Assembly (NCBI RefSeq): GCF_000023065.1
Contig: NC_012691.1
Span: 1,470,501 to 1,534,500 of the forward strand
DNA length: 64,000 bases
Reading direction: 5' to 3'
DNA from: Tolumonas auensis DSM 9187
Lineage (GTDB): Bacteria > Pseudomonadota > Gammaproteobacteria > Enterobacterales > Aeromonadaceae
Shown: piece after piece, positions 1 through 8,403 of the stretch
How the letters are laid out: every line of letters begins with the position of its first letter
How positions within the stretch are numbered: the stretch's first letter is position 1
Notes under the pieces: generated by a model
Database searches by the model: none
Told to the model about the DNA's origin: nothing
The model's input: only the letters and a program-made list of their open reading frames with translations
Position numbers and translations under genes: made by a program

Positions 1-629
1 GCTTCATGTATAACCCGAAAACCAAAGATGCCCGCATCACCGGTGCCACAGCAACACTGCTGGGGCTGGAGAAAGGACTGGAAGAGAGTAATGCAGAACT
101 GACTGAACTGGCGGTGCGTAAAATCCTGCTGATGCACAGCGGCATCATGTCATTCGGTGGTATTCCGCTGGTTTACTATGGTGACGAGCTGGCCTGCACT
201 AACGATTACTCGTTCCTGGAAGATCCGAGCAAACAGGATGATAACCGCTGGCTGAACCGTCCGATCATCGACTGGAAGAAGGCTGCCAAGCGAAATCAGC
301 CGGGGACTATCGAACATCGGGTATTCAGTGCGTTAAAACAGATGATTGCACTGCGGAAGTCGATCCCTGAGTTCTATAACGAAAATGACTATCAGCTGGT
401 TAAAAACGACAACCCGCATGTCTTTTCATTCCTGCGTACCCGCGATTGGCATAAGACACTGGTGCTGATGAATGTATCCTCCCAGCCACAGACTGTCTAT
501 CAGACTGTTCTGGAACAAACCGGGTTTGGTCACTATGTCTATGACCAGTATCAGCAGCAGGATGTCGCACTGGAAAACGGTGCACTGACACTGGAGCCTT
601 TCCAGTTCCTGTGGCTGAAACAGAAATGA
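1..629 (+). CDS. amylosucrase-like GH13 enzyme, C-terminal part
   Basis: The frame is open at the left edge, so only about the last 209 residues are present. Visible features fit the C-terminal part of GH13 sucrose-active enzymes: SFGGIPLVYYGDEL, then NDYSFLEDP and DDNRWLNRP, which resembles amylosucrases (glucosyl transfer from sucrose to an alpha-glucan, or sucrose hydrolysis). The last ~90 residues look like the usual GH13 C-terminal beta domain. The catalytic Asp/Glu region lies outside the window. A strong terminator follows directly. Family is fairly sure; exact specificity (amylosucrase versus sucrose hydrolase or phosphorylase) is inferred. Confidence 0.8.
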   Translation, partial: FMYNPKTKDARITGATATLLGLEKGLEESNAELTELAVRKILLMHSGIMSFGGIPLVYYGDELACTNDYSFLEDPSKQDDNRWLNRPIIDWKKAAKRNQPGTIEHRVFSALKQMIALRKSIPEFYNENDYQLVKNDNPHVFSFLRTRDWHKTLVLMNVSSQPQTVYQTVLEQTGFGHYVYDQYQQQDVALENGALTLEPFQFLWLKQK

Positions 630-650
630 TTCACCCCTAGTGTAATTTTG

Positions 651-676
651 ACCGCCCCGAAGGGCGGTCTTTTTTT
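651..676 (+). terminator. intrinsic terminator after amylosucrase-like gene
   Basis: ACCGCCC/GGGCGGT stem with a short CGAA-type loop followed by a run of T. It ends exactly where the convergent LuxR-type gene has its stop codon (675-677). Confidence 0.9.
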
Positions 677-1580
677 AACCAACAGAGACTAATTTACCTT
701 TATTCAACTTGTTTTGATTCAAGCTGCTTTGGCGCACACTATTAATGCTTTCTACTTTCTCTGAAAGATCATTTTGGTGCACTGGCATTTCTTGTGCTTG
801 TAGGAATACCGAGAATAATTGCGATTGTGAGTTAATCCCCAGCTTTGAATAGATGTGTTTTTTATGCGCCTTGACGGTTTCAACTGATATAGCCAGCTTT
901 TGTGCAATGCCTTTACTGGAATAACCCCCTAACATCAAACGGCTGACATCCATCTCGCGCAACGTCAGTGAAATCCCTCTGGTATTATTGATCGACATAT
1001 CCAGATCTGCCTGCCAGTTATGCGTTTCCGCAATAGTCTGCACGGGTAATGACAGCTGTTCATAGTTGTAACGCTGACGCATTAAGGCAATCACCCATTG
1101 TTGGATCATCGCGAGTTTCGCAATTTCCTCAGGCGTAAAACGATGCGCGGCCCCCAATGACAGCGATAAGGTCCGATTCGCATCAATAGGCTGATTAAAC
1201 TGGATCTCATCTTCGACAATATTTAGTCGAAAATAGCGCTGATAGTAATCAGTAAAGAGAAAACGATCGGGTGCAACATCATCCAAACGCACTAAACCAG
1301 AAGTTATGCTGCTACGCGCGGCAATGTAAAACGGATCTAACAGATATAACCCATTCAAGTAATCCTGAAATAACGAGTCTTCACTACCATCATTGGTCGG
1401 CTGTTCGGCCAATACGACGGGCGTTTGATCTGCACTGAACAGCAATGCGACCCAGCTATCGAACTCCACATAATCACTGATCGTTTTAATTAACGAAGGC
1501 CAGAAAGATGGCCGATCAATTGCTTCGATCAATCTCGCTACTGCCTGATGCCAGGCCAGTTCATCGAATGTCCGTCCCAT
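675..1580 (-). CDS. LuxR-family transcriptional regulator
   Basis: A ~301-residue protein with a C-terminal LuxR-type helix-turn-helix at about residues 206-250 (TLREMDVSRLMLGGYSSKGI, then AQKLAISVETVKAHKKHIYSKL). The first ~200 residues show no domain I recognise. The ATG at 1580 is preferred over 1592 because a G-rich Shine-Dalgarno stretch (GGGGG) lies 5 nt upstream of it. About 50 residues follow the HTH, longer than usual and Ser/Asn/Lys-rich. The gene is divergent from the nitrilase/permease pair with a ~105-bp spacer, so it is probably their regulator (inference). Its 3' end runs into the terminator of the convergent neighbour. Confidence 0.85.
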   Translation of the reverse strand: MGRTFDELAWHQAVARLIEAIDRPSFWPSLIKTISDYVEFDSWVALLFSADQTPVVLAEQPTNDGSEDSLFQDYLNGLYLLDPFYIAARSSITSGLVRLDDVAPDRFLFTDYYQRYFRLNIVEDEIQFNQPIDANRTLSLSLGAAHRFTPEEIAKLAMIQQWVIALMRQRYNYEQLSLPVQTIAETHNWQADLDMSINNTRGISLTLREMDVSRLMLGGYSSKGIAQKLAISVETVKAHKKHIYSKLGINSQSQLFSVFLQAQEMPVHQNDLSEKVESINSVRQSSLNQNKLNKGKLVSVG

Positions 1581-1697
1581 GTATACCCCCATTGGGTTAC
1601 CCCACTTGTGGAATTTTCAAGAACACACTCAGAGCGGATACTGAATTTAACACTGAGCACAGATGGATTTCGTGCAGTGAAAGAAGAAGGAAATGTT
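1581..1697. promoter_or_regulatory. divergent promoter region, LuxR regulator / nitrilase
   Basis: Short intergenic region between a minus-strand regulator and a plus-strand enzyme/permease pair. It contains an imperfect dyad (GGGTTACCCC near 1594-1603) that could be an operator. No convincing -35/-10 pair could be assigned by eye. Confidence 0.4.
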
Positions 1698-2507
1698 ATG
1701 CGTATCGAACTCGTTCAACTGCCTGGTCAGGAGTGCAACATCGAGGCCAATCTGGAATCAGCTCTCGCTGCTATAGCGCGTTGCTCACCAGAAACGGACT
1801 TGATTGTTTTTCCGGAAACCTATCTGACCGGTTTTCCAACCGTCGATAATATCGGGCATTTAGCACAGCCATTAGATGACACCTTATTCAGCTCCATTCA
1901 AAGGGCGTGTCAGGGAAAAAATGTCTCTGTGGCGATAGGCACTGCCGAAGCCTGTGACGGCAAGTTTTATAACACCACCTCATTGATCACCCCTGAAGGC
2001 ATGGCGATGGCTTATCGCAAAACGCATTTGTGGGCTTCTGATAAAGGCGTGTTTCATCCCGGTGATCGCATGATGACCTGTGAATGGAATGGCCTGCGAG
2101 TCGGCATTTTGATCTGTTACGACATCGAATTCCCTGAAACCGCGCGTGCTTTAGCCACGCTAGGCGCTGACCTGCTGATTGTAACCAACGGCAACATGGA
2201 CCCTTACGGCATGGTGCATCGCAACGCCATCATCGCTCGTGCCATGGAAAACCAAGTGTTTGCGGTCATGGTCAATCGCTGTGGGGAAGGGGATGGCCTG
2301 ACCTTCGCGGGTGGCAGTTGTGTGGTTGATCCGTTCGGCAATGTGCTGGTGGAGTGTGGTCGCGAACCGGTGCAACTGGCCATTGATATCGATCTCTCTC
2401 AGTTGGCGTCTAGCCGCAGTCAATACCGTTATCTCTCTGATCGTCGTATGGCGTTAAGTGGCGAAATCCACGAATTACCGAACGGCATTCGAGAGCTTCA
2501 TTTCTAA
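1698..2507 (+). CDS. carbon-nitrogen hydrolase (nitrilase superfamily)
   Basis: A 269-residue amidase/nitrilase-superfamily enzyme. The family's Glu-Lys-Cys triad is visible: E40 in VFPETYLTGF, K108 in YRKTHLW and C140 in ICYDIEFPE. Length matches single-domain family members that hydrolyse small amides or carbamoyl groups; the substrate cannot be told. The open frame extends upstream to 1548, but the ATG at 1698 follows an AAGGAA Shine-Dalgarno and begins with the typical MRIELVQLPGQ strand. Eighty bases downstream lies an amino-acid/amine permease, suggesting uptake and hydrolysis of one compound under the divergent LuxR regulator (inference). Confidence 0.88.
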   Translation: MRIELVQLPGQECNIEANLESALAAIARCSPETDLIVFPETYLTGFPTVDNIGHLAQPLDDTLFSSIQRACQGKNVSVAIGTAEACDGKFYNTTSLITPEGMAMAYRKTHLWASDKGVFHPGDRMMTCEWNGLRVGILICYDIEFPETARALATLGADLLIVTNGNMDPYGMVHRNAIIARAMENQVFAVMVNRCGEGDGLTFAGGSCVVDPFGNVLVECGREPVQLAIDIDLSQLASSRSQYRYLSDRRMALSGEIHELPNGIRELHF

Positions 2508-2586
2508 TATCAACCAATTTTAAACCCTGATGGAGCATGCCTTAACGCACATCACTATCACCTTTTTGTATATTGAGGATTGAATT

Positions 2587-3960
2587 ATGAGCAACGAAAG
2601 CCTGATAAGGATGCATGGCCAAACAGACAAGGATGGCCAAATGACCCGAAGCCTGACACTGAGTTCCGTGGTGTTATTCGGGCTCGCCTATATGACGCCG
2701 ATTATTGTATTAGGTACTTTCGGTATTCTGGCGCAGCAAACCGGTGGTGTCGTGCCAACCGCCTATCTGGTCGCACTGATTGCGATGTTATTTACCGCCT
2801 ACAGCTACGGGCAAATGGCAAAGGCCTTTCCGACAGCGGGTTCTGCTTATACCTATACCCGTAAATCGATCCACGCAAAATTAGGCTTTTTAGTCGGTTG
2901 GGCTGTGCTACTCGATTATCTGTTCCTGCCAATGGTGATCTGGTTAATTGGTGCCGCTTATCTGAACTCGGCATTTCCCTCTATTCCTATGTGGGCATGG
3001 ATTATTGCTTTCATTGTTATCACAACGGTCATTAACGTGGTTGGATTAAAACTGGCTAAATCGGTTAACAATCTGATGATGTTGGTTCAGTTATTGGTTT
3101 TGGCAGCTTTCGTTGTGTTGTGTATCCATTATGTACTGGGCGACCCGACCAAATCGTTGTTGAATTTAACGCCGTTTTTTAACAGCGATATGAACATGCC
3201 GATGGTGATGTCAGGGGCTGCAATTGCATGTTATTCCTTCTTGGGCTTTGATGCGGTTAGCACCTTGACGGAAGAAACCAAAGATCCACGTCGTACCATT
3301 CCCCGCGCCATTTTATTGGTGACTATCTTTGGTGGTGTTGTCTTTGTCGGTGTCTCCTATTTTGTGCAGTTAGCTCATCCTGGTGCTGAATTTATTGCTG
3401 CTGATAATGCGGCGTTTGAAATTGCTAAAAATATTGGCGGTGATATTTTTGCCTCCATTTTTCTTATTGGCTTGATTATCGGCCAATTTGCTTCTGGCTT
3501 ATCAGCTCAGGCCAGTGCTTCCCGTTTACTGTTTGCGATGGGCCGAGATGCGGTATTACCAAAAAGCTTGTTTGGTAAACTGAATGCACGTTATCAAACA
3601 CCGGTAAATAACCTGGTTGTTTGTGGTGTTCTGGCGCTGTTGGCTTTAACTATGAACATCACAACATCAACGTCATTTATCAACTTCGGCGCGTTTTTGG
3701 CCTTTGCGTTTGTGAATCTATCAGTTGTGTTCCACTATTATCTGCCGAAAAAACAACGTTCATTACGTGATGTGGTGATGTATCTGGTGTTCCCACTAAT
3801 AGGCATGTTAGCTGATTTATACCTGCTGATTAGTCTCGATGTCCGGGCAATTACACTAGGGGTGATCTGGCTTGCCGCCGGTACAGGGTATCTGGCCTAT
3901 ATCACAGGATTATTTCAGCGAGAGCCGCCCGAACTGGATTTTGTTGAAGCAGAGCAGTAA
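2587..3960 (+). CDS. APC-superfamily amino acid/amine permease
   Basis: A 457-residue integral membrane protein with about 12 hydrophobic segments. The first conserved helix (VVLFGLAYMTPIIVLGTFGI) and the AYSYGQMAKAFPTAGSAYTY stretch are typical of APC amino acid/putrescine permeases. ATG 2587 follows a GAGGA ribosome site. The gene forms a likely two-gene operon with the nitrilase and ends at a strong hairpin. The substrate is unknown; family assignment is firm. Confidence 0.88.
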   Translation: MSNESLIRMHGQTDKDGQMTRSLTLSSVVLFGLAYMTPIIVLGTFGILAQQTGGVVPTAYLVALIAMLFTAYSYGQMAKAFPTAGSAYTYTRKSIHAKLGFLVGWAVLLDYLFLPMVIWLIGAAYLNSAFPSIPMWAWIIAFIVITTVINVVGLKLAKSVNNLMMLVQLLVLAAFVVLCIHYVLGDPTKSLLNLTPFFNSDMNMPMVMSGAAIACYSFLGFDAVSTLTEETKDPRRTIPRAILLVTIFGGVVFVGVSYFVQLAHPGAEFIAADNAAFEIAKNIGGDIFASIFLIGLIIGQFASGLSAQASASRLLFAMGRDAVLPKSLFGKLNARYQTPVNNLVVCGVLALLALTMNITTSTSFINFGAFLAFAFVNLSVVFHYYLPKKQRSLRDVVMYLVFPLIGMLADLYLLISLDVRAITLGVIWLAAGTGYLAYITGLFQREPPELDFVEAEQ

Positions 3961-3964
3961 AAGA

Positions 3965-3989
3965 GACCGCCCCTTGGGGCGGTCGTTTT
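3965..3989 (+). terminator. intrinsic terminator after APC permease
   Basis: Perfect 9-bp stem GACCGCCCC/GGGGCGGTC with a 2-nt spacer followed by GTTTTC. Confidence 0.85.
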
Positions 3990-4002
3990 CACGTCAAACT
4001 TA

Positions 4003-4308
4003 TCAAGACGCAGTTGCATCGATACGTAACTGAACTGCAGTATCAGAATAAATTGGTGCAACTGTATAGCCGTTAAGTGTCACTGAACTGAATGTTCCCT
4101 GACGTTTTCCGCAATTAATTAATTGCAAGGTATCGCCAACAGTCGGCACATAATCATCTGCCAGTGTTACATTCAATGCGCTTTCGTTGGAAGGGTATAA
4201 TGTCCGGTGATGCTGAGCGCTAACTAATTGAAATACATATGGTCTATCATAATGATTGCATGACTGATAAACGGAAGCTTCAGGAAGTAGGTGATAATTC
4301 CACTTTTT
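4003..4308 (-). pseudogene. C-terminal remnant of a surface/adhesin-like protein
   Basis: The minus strand keeps about 101 codons open with no start codon in frame, ending at a TGA at 4003-4005. The translated C-terminal half (ALNVTLADDYVPTVGDTLQL, then QGTFSSVTLNGYTVAPIY) resembles the repeated beta-rich modules of autotransporter and adhesin passengers, which share a P-x-x-G-D-x-hydrophobic turn. A TAG stop (4309-4311) closes the frame upstream. I read it as the tail of a decayed gene; a chance open frame is possible. From 4309 to 4430 I see only AT-rich DNA and the ribosome site of the next gene. Confidence 0.45.
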
Positions 4309-4430
4309 CTAGCTCTCCTGCTATGTGTATAGATGTTGCAATTAAATCATATGAAATTGATGATATATTGATATTCAATCCAAACTTTTAAATATTGTTT
4401 AAGTATTACGATGATTTTTAAGGAGTTTTA

Positions 4431-5264
4431 ATGGTAAACCCAAGGATTATTGCAAAAATAGAATCTGAAGAGCCAACGCTTAGATTGGCGGTATTAATAG
4501 ATGCAGATAATGCGCAAGCATCGGTCATTGATGGTTTATTAAAAGAAGTGGCTAGTTTTGGTGAGGCTACAGTCAAACGTATTTATGGTGATTTTACATC
4601 GCCAGCAAGCTCTCAATGGAAAAAAGTATTAAATCAATATGCTATTAAGCCGGTACAGCAATTTGCTTACACAACAGGGAAAAACGCAACTGATAGTACA
4701 TTGATTATTGATGCAATGGATCTACTCTACACTCGACGATTTGACGGGTTTTGTCTTGTATCCAGTGACAGTGATTTTACTGGTCTTGCACTCAGGATTC
4801 GAGAAGAAGGATTAACTATTGTGGGTTTCGGTGAGCAAAAGACACCAGATGCATTTCGCAATGCGTGTCACAAATTCATTTTCACCGAATATTTGCGGCC
4901 CACAGTGCAAGCTCCAGAGGTATCGCCATCTCTTATAGTTCCTGCAAAACAAAAAATTGATGTAATTCAATCCCAATCTCAGTCATCAGAAACCAAACAG
5001 CCTGAAAATAAACAATCTTTTGCAAAAAAATTCCCAAGAGAATTTATCGTAGAGGCTCTTGAAAACTCATATGACCACACTGGTTGGGCTCACCTCGGTA
5101 CTTTTGGCAGTTATTTATTAAAGCTTCAACCTGATTTTGATTCTCGTCTTTATGGATTTAAAAAGTTAAGCGACTTAGTTAAGACCCGAACGGATGTTTT
5201 TCAGACTACAGAACGAACTATCCCTGGTACAGACACTAAAGTTCTATATATAAAAGTTCGCTAG
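4431..5264 (+). CDS. NYN/LabA-type PIN-like nuclease with C-terminal LOTUS domain
   Basis: A 277-residue protein. The N-terminal ~150 residues are a NYN (LabA/DUF88) domain: LAVLIDADN, DSTLIIDAMDLL and LVSSDSDFTGLALRIRE give the spaced acidic residues of PIN-like RNases. A low-complexity Ser/Gln linker follows, then a C-terminal OST-HTH/LOTUS-like module (about residues 197-277: FPREFIVEALEN, GWAHLGTFGSYLLKLQPDFD), an RNA-binding fold often fused to NYN. It is probably an RNA-processing enzyme; no substrate can be inferred. AAGGAG precedes ATG 4431. It stands alone in AT-rich flanks, which may indicate acquisition. Confidence 0.85.
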   Translation: MVNPRIIAKIESEEPTLRLAVLIDADNAQASVIDGLLKEVASFGEATVKRIYGDFTSPASSQWKKVLNQYAIKPVQQFAYTTGKNATDSTLIIDAMDLLYTRRFDGFCLVSSDSDFTGLALRIREEGLTIVGFGEQKTPDAFRNACHKFIFTEYLRPTVQAPEVSPSLIVPAKQKIDVIQSQSQSSETKQPENKQSFAKKFPREFIVEALENSYDHTGWAHLGTFGSYLLKLQPDFDSRLYGFKKLSDLVKTRTDVFQTTERTIPGTDTKVLYIKVR

Positions 5265-5383
5265 ATGTGCTTTTTTTAGTAGGATTAAAATAAAAAATCA
5301 TTATAAATCAATTTTTTATCCATGTTTTGTCCAGCGTTTCTTGGCTGTAAAATCAAATTTTATTTTTATGAAATAAAACAATA

Positions 5384-5453
5384 GGGCTACAAAGAGAAAC
5401 TTTGTAGCCCCAGTTTGGGATAATGGCCTGCCGCCCGGGGCGGTCTCTTTTTA
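5384..5453. terminator. terminator hairpins between convergent genes
   Basis: Two stems lie between the NYN gene and the convergent UPF0303 gene: an 11-bp perfect stem GGGCTACAAAG/CTTTGTAGCCC (5384-5410), and CCGCCC/GGGCGG followed by TCTCTTTTT (5431-5452). From 5265 to 5383 there is only AT-rich DNA. Confidence 0.7.
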
Positions 5454-5963
5454 TCAGTTATCAACAACCAGCGTTGGTTTTGCCCAGCCATTTTCCTGCC
5501 AGGTCTGCAATACATTTACAATCATTTCGTGATCATCAAACTCCGGCATACCGGAAACAGTAATGGAACCGATACAGCCAGAGCCTAAAATGCGAAGCGG
5601 AAAGCTGCCGCCATGAGGGGCATAGTCACGGTCCGGTAAACCCATTTTGCGTTGCAGATCGGTTTCATCACGTTTCAGGCCGAGGCCGATGGCGAGTGAG
5701 CTGCGTTGTAACATCTGGGTGACATTGCGTTTGCGACGGGCCCAGTCGGCATTGCTGGGGGCGCTGCCGGGCATAGCGCAGGCAAACAAGAGTCTGCCGA
5801 ATGCTTCAATCTCAATATGCACAGCGGCCTGATTCAGCTCGGCAGCCTGCTGCAACGTACACCCCAGTTCCCACGCTAATGCTTCATTAAATACCGGCCA
5901 TTGCAGGGATTCTTCCTGCTGACGAATTTCCATCAATAAATTATTTATTTCCAGCAGGTTCAT
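5454..5963 (-). CDS. UPF0303 family protein (heme-degrading-domain-like fold)
   Basis: A 169-residue protein matching the UPF0303/YBR137W-like family, related in fold to HbpS/GlcG domains. The conserved stretch WARRKRNVTQMLQRSSLAIG and the glycine-rich core YAPHGGSFPLRILGSGCIGS are visible. Length is typical. No enzymatic activity is established for the family as far as I know. It lies 49 bp downstream of the DUF2750 gene on the same strand and may share its transcript. Confidence 0.8.
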   Translation of the reverse strand: MNLLEINNLLMEIRQQEESLQWPVFNEALAWELGCTLQQAAELNQAAVHIEIEAFGRLLFACAMPGSAPSNADWARRKRNVTQMLQRSSLAIGLGLKRDETDLQRKMGLPDRDYAPHGGSFPLRILGSGCIGSITVSGMPEFDDHEMIVNVLQTWQENGWAKPTLVVDN

Positions 5964-6012
5964 CGTTTAGCTCCTGTAATGGCGGGATTACATGCAAGCA
6001 GGTTACGCGGAA

Positions 6013-6417
6013 TTACGCTTCCTGAGCATACTGTTCAAGTTTCTTATTGAGTGATTCTGCCAGTTCAGATGGCTCTTCCACCAGATTTTCTTCTCCCTGA
6101 ATCGGGAATACTGTGACAGCAATACCATCCTGAGTCAGACCATCGGTCCAGCGTTCCAGCCAGATTTTCAGGGTAATGGATTGCGGTTGATAATGTGCCT
6201 GATCACCAACCGCCCACAGTTGTGCATATTCAGCGTGCGGCCATACCGGCAGGCAGGTTTCGTCATTGTCTGATTTAAGGAACAACAAACCGTTTTCATC
6301 TTTCAGTGCCCATAACTCACCACTACGGGCAACTTTGCTGATGAAATGATCATAACGATAATCAGCATTTAATCTCAGTGCGGCATTGCGTTCCAGTTCA
6401 GTCAGTTCGTAGCTCAT
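6013..6417 (-). CDS. DUF2750 family protein
   Basis: A 134-residue acidic protein beginning MSYELTELERNAALRLNADY, as in small DUF2750 proteins of gammaproteobacteria. The family's WALKDENGLLFL and CLPVWPHAEYAQLWA segments are present. The open frame extends to 6699, but that extension overlaps the GGDEF gene on the same strand and lacks a typical start, so ATG 6417 is chosen. Function unknown. Confidence 0.75.
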   Translation of the reverse strand: MSYELTELERNAALRLNADYRYDHFISKVARSGELWALKDENGLLFLKSDNDETCLPVWPHAEYAQLWAVGDQAHYQPQSITLKIWLERWTDGLTQDGIAVTVFPIQGEENLVEEPSELAESLNKKLEQYAQEA

Positions 6418-6499
6418 AATCTGTCTTGTCTCAAAGATGAAAGTATCAGTTGTCATGATCCCATCTGTTGCCGCGCTTGTCCAAGCAGAATTCATTTGT

Positions 6500-7771
6500 T
6501 CATTCTGTCGCGATGACGATCTGATTCCGTCCGTGATTTTTTGCCTCATACAGCGCTTTATCTGCCTGGGTATAAAGTTGCTGAATATTTTGTAACGGAT
6601 GCCATTCCGCCAACCCTGCACTGCAGGTGATGTTAATTTCAGTCTGTTTCCAGTTAAAACAATGGTGCTGTACCACAGATATAATTCGTTCCAGAACAAA
6701 CATGGCTTCAGTTTGATCGGTATCGCTCATGATCAGCAAAAACTCTTCACCACCAATCCGGCCCAGATAGTCGAGTTTTCTGATCTGCTGCTGACACAAC
6801 AGCGCAAATTCTTTTAAGACGAGATCACCGGCGGCATGACCCCATTTATCATTCACGTTTTTGAAGTGGTCGAGATCGAGCATGGCAATCGTTAATGCAG
6901 ATGCTTGTCTGTCAGCCCGTGATATTTCTGTTTCCAGACAATCCATGATTTTGCGGCGGTTAAATAACCGGGTCAGATGATCCCGCTCTGCCAGCGTCCT
7001 GAGTCTCTCTTCATGGGTTTTCTGTTCGGTCGTATCGTAAGTGATATTCACAATGGCTGTAACGTGATGATGTTGATCAAAACAGGGGACATAAGAGCCG
7101 TGTACCGATTTGATTTCGGCATGTCTGTTGGATGTGTATTCATCAAAATGGAGTGTTTCTCCCTGGAGAACCCGGTGCAACAGATCCAGATGTTTACTTT
7201 TTAACGCTTCGGGAAGTACATCCCGGATATAAGAACCTTCAAGGTCTGTTCTGCAAATGCCCAGATGTTCTTTGTGATAACGGTTAGCAATCATGAACTG
7301 CAGATTGGTGTTCAGCAAAGAGACAAAGCAAGGCATAGCATCAATCATTGTTCGCAGTTGTTTGTATTTATGTACCGAGTCCTGTTCCTGTTTCACTTTA
7401 TTCGTGATGTTGTAAATGCAATGAACAAAACCGCCGGATGGCAATGGCTGATGCTTGAACTCAAGAATAGTGTCGTCGTGATTTACCCGCGTGTAGTGCC
7501 GTTGTTTCTGCCTGATCGCATTGCCAAGCTCGACGAGCCATAATTTGGATAAACCTTGCTGATCACTCCACTCAGTTAACAGATTGAAATAGTTGATAGG
7601 GTCCGGGGAGGGCAAATCCAGCGAAAACAGTTTGCGGCAAAACGGATTGTAATAGCCGAGCAAACCCTCCGGGTCGACGAACAAAACCCCATGATCGACT
7701 ACATTAAGATATTCTTCCGCGTTGAAGCTGAATTCCGGGGGTAGTGGAGGTGATCGATCGGGTGTAGCCAT
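6500..7771 (-). CDS. diguanylate cyclase with two PAS-like domains
   Basis: A 423-residue cytosolic protein. Two PAS-like sensor regions (about residues 16-120 and 130-245, e.g. VVDHGVLFVDPEGLLGYYNP) are followed by a GGDEF domain (about 260-420) with RDHLTRLFNRRK at its start. The active-site motif is GGEEF near residue 340, an accepted active variant, so synthesis of cyclic di-GMP is expected. No transmembrane segment is seen. The signal sensed is unknown. Confidence 0.88.
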   Translation of the reverse strand: MATPDRSPPLPPEFSFNAEEYLNVVDHGVLFVDPEGLLGYYNPFCRKLFSLDLPSPDPINYFNLLTEWSDQQGLSKLWLVELGNAIRQKQRHYTRVNHDDTILEFKHQPLPSGGFVHCIYNITNKVKQEQDSVHKYKQLRTMIDAMPCFVSLLNTNLQFMIANRYHKEHLGICRTDLEGSYIRDVLPEALKSKHLDLLHRVLQGETLHFDEYTSNRHAEIKSVHGSYVPCFDQHHHVTAIVNITYDTTEQKTHEERLRTLAERDHLTRLFNRRKIMDCLETEISRADRQASALTIAMLDLDHFKNVNDKWGHAAGDLVLKEFALLCQQQIRKLDYLGRIGGEEFLLIMSDTDQTEAMFVLERIISVVQHHCFNWKQTEINITCSAGLAEWHPLQNIQQLYTQADKALYEAKNHGRNQIVIATE

Positions 7772-7914
7772 TGCAACTCCCCATTTTCATCCTGAAAATA
7801 AAGTTCCTCATGTAAAGAATAGAACTCTTCGCTATATACCGTATGGATTTCGGCACTATTAATTAAGCAATAGCTTATTAATTCAGCAATCAGTAAAGCA
7901 TTAATAAAAAACGC

Positions 7915-7943
7915 TTGCTTGTTCAGAGGGTAGTGACTAATAT
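7915..7943 (+). promoter_or_regulatory. promoter of first initiator tRNA gene
   Basis: TTGCTT (7915-7920), a 17-bp spacer and TAATAT (7938-7943), followed by a GC-rich discriminator (CCGCCCC) typical of stringently controlled stable-RNA promoters. Confidence 0.75.
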
Positions 7944-7955
7944 CCGCCCCACTGA

Positions 7956-8032
<77 letters not shown>

Positions 8033-8040
8033 AATCAGAA

Positions 8041-8069
8041 AGGCCGCTTTTAATAAGCGGCCTTTTTTA
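8041..8069 (+). terminator. terminator of first tRNA-fMet
   Basis: AGGCCGCTT/AAGCGGCCT stem followed by a run of T. Confidence 0.9.
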
Positions 8070-8205
8070 TTTCTGCCCGTTTCTGAAACAGAAATCTTCT
8101 CTTTTAAGATAAAAGTCGTTATTCCGGTAATATCGGCATATCAGGCGAATTACTGATCGAATAGATGATTTATTCGGCAAAAAGAAATAAAGCAGTAAAA
8201 AATGC

Positions 8206-8234
8206 TTGTTTTCTAAGGGATTGTCGATTAATAT
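8206..8234 (+). promoter_or_regulatory. promoter of second initiator tRNA gene
   Basis: TTGTTT (8206-8211), 17-bp spacer and TAATAT (8229-8234). The surrounding sequence is a diverged copy of the first tRNA promoter. Confidence 0.75.
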
Positions 8235-8246
8235 CTTCCTCACTGA

Positions 8247-8323
<77 letters not shown>

Positions 8324-8332
8324 AATCAGAAA

Positions 8333-8362
8333 AGGCCGCTTTAATAAGCGGCCTTTTTTTTA
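8333..8362 (+). terminator. terminator of second tRNA-fMet
   Basis: AGGCCGCTT/AAGCGGCCT stem followed by eight T; nearly identical to the first copy's terminator. Confidence 0.9.
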
Positions 8363-8403
8363 TTCCCGTTTTTTCCCTCAGCCACGCAATCTGCAAACTC
8401 CTA

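Noticed and set aside
6418-6699. N-terminal extension of the DUF2750 frame to 228 residues
   Set aside because: The extension lies inside the upstream GGDEF gene in another frame; the family begins at MSYELTEL.
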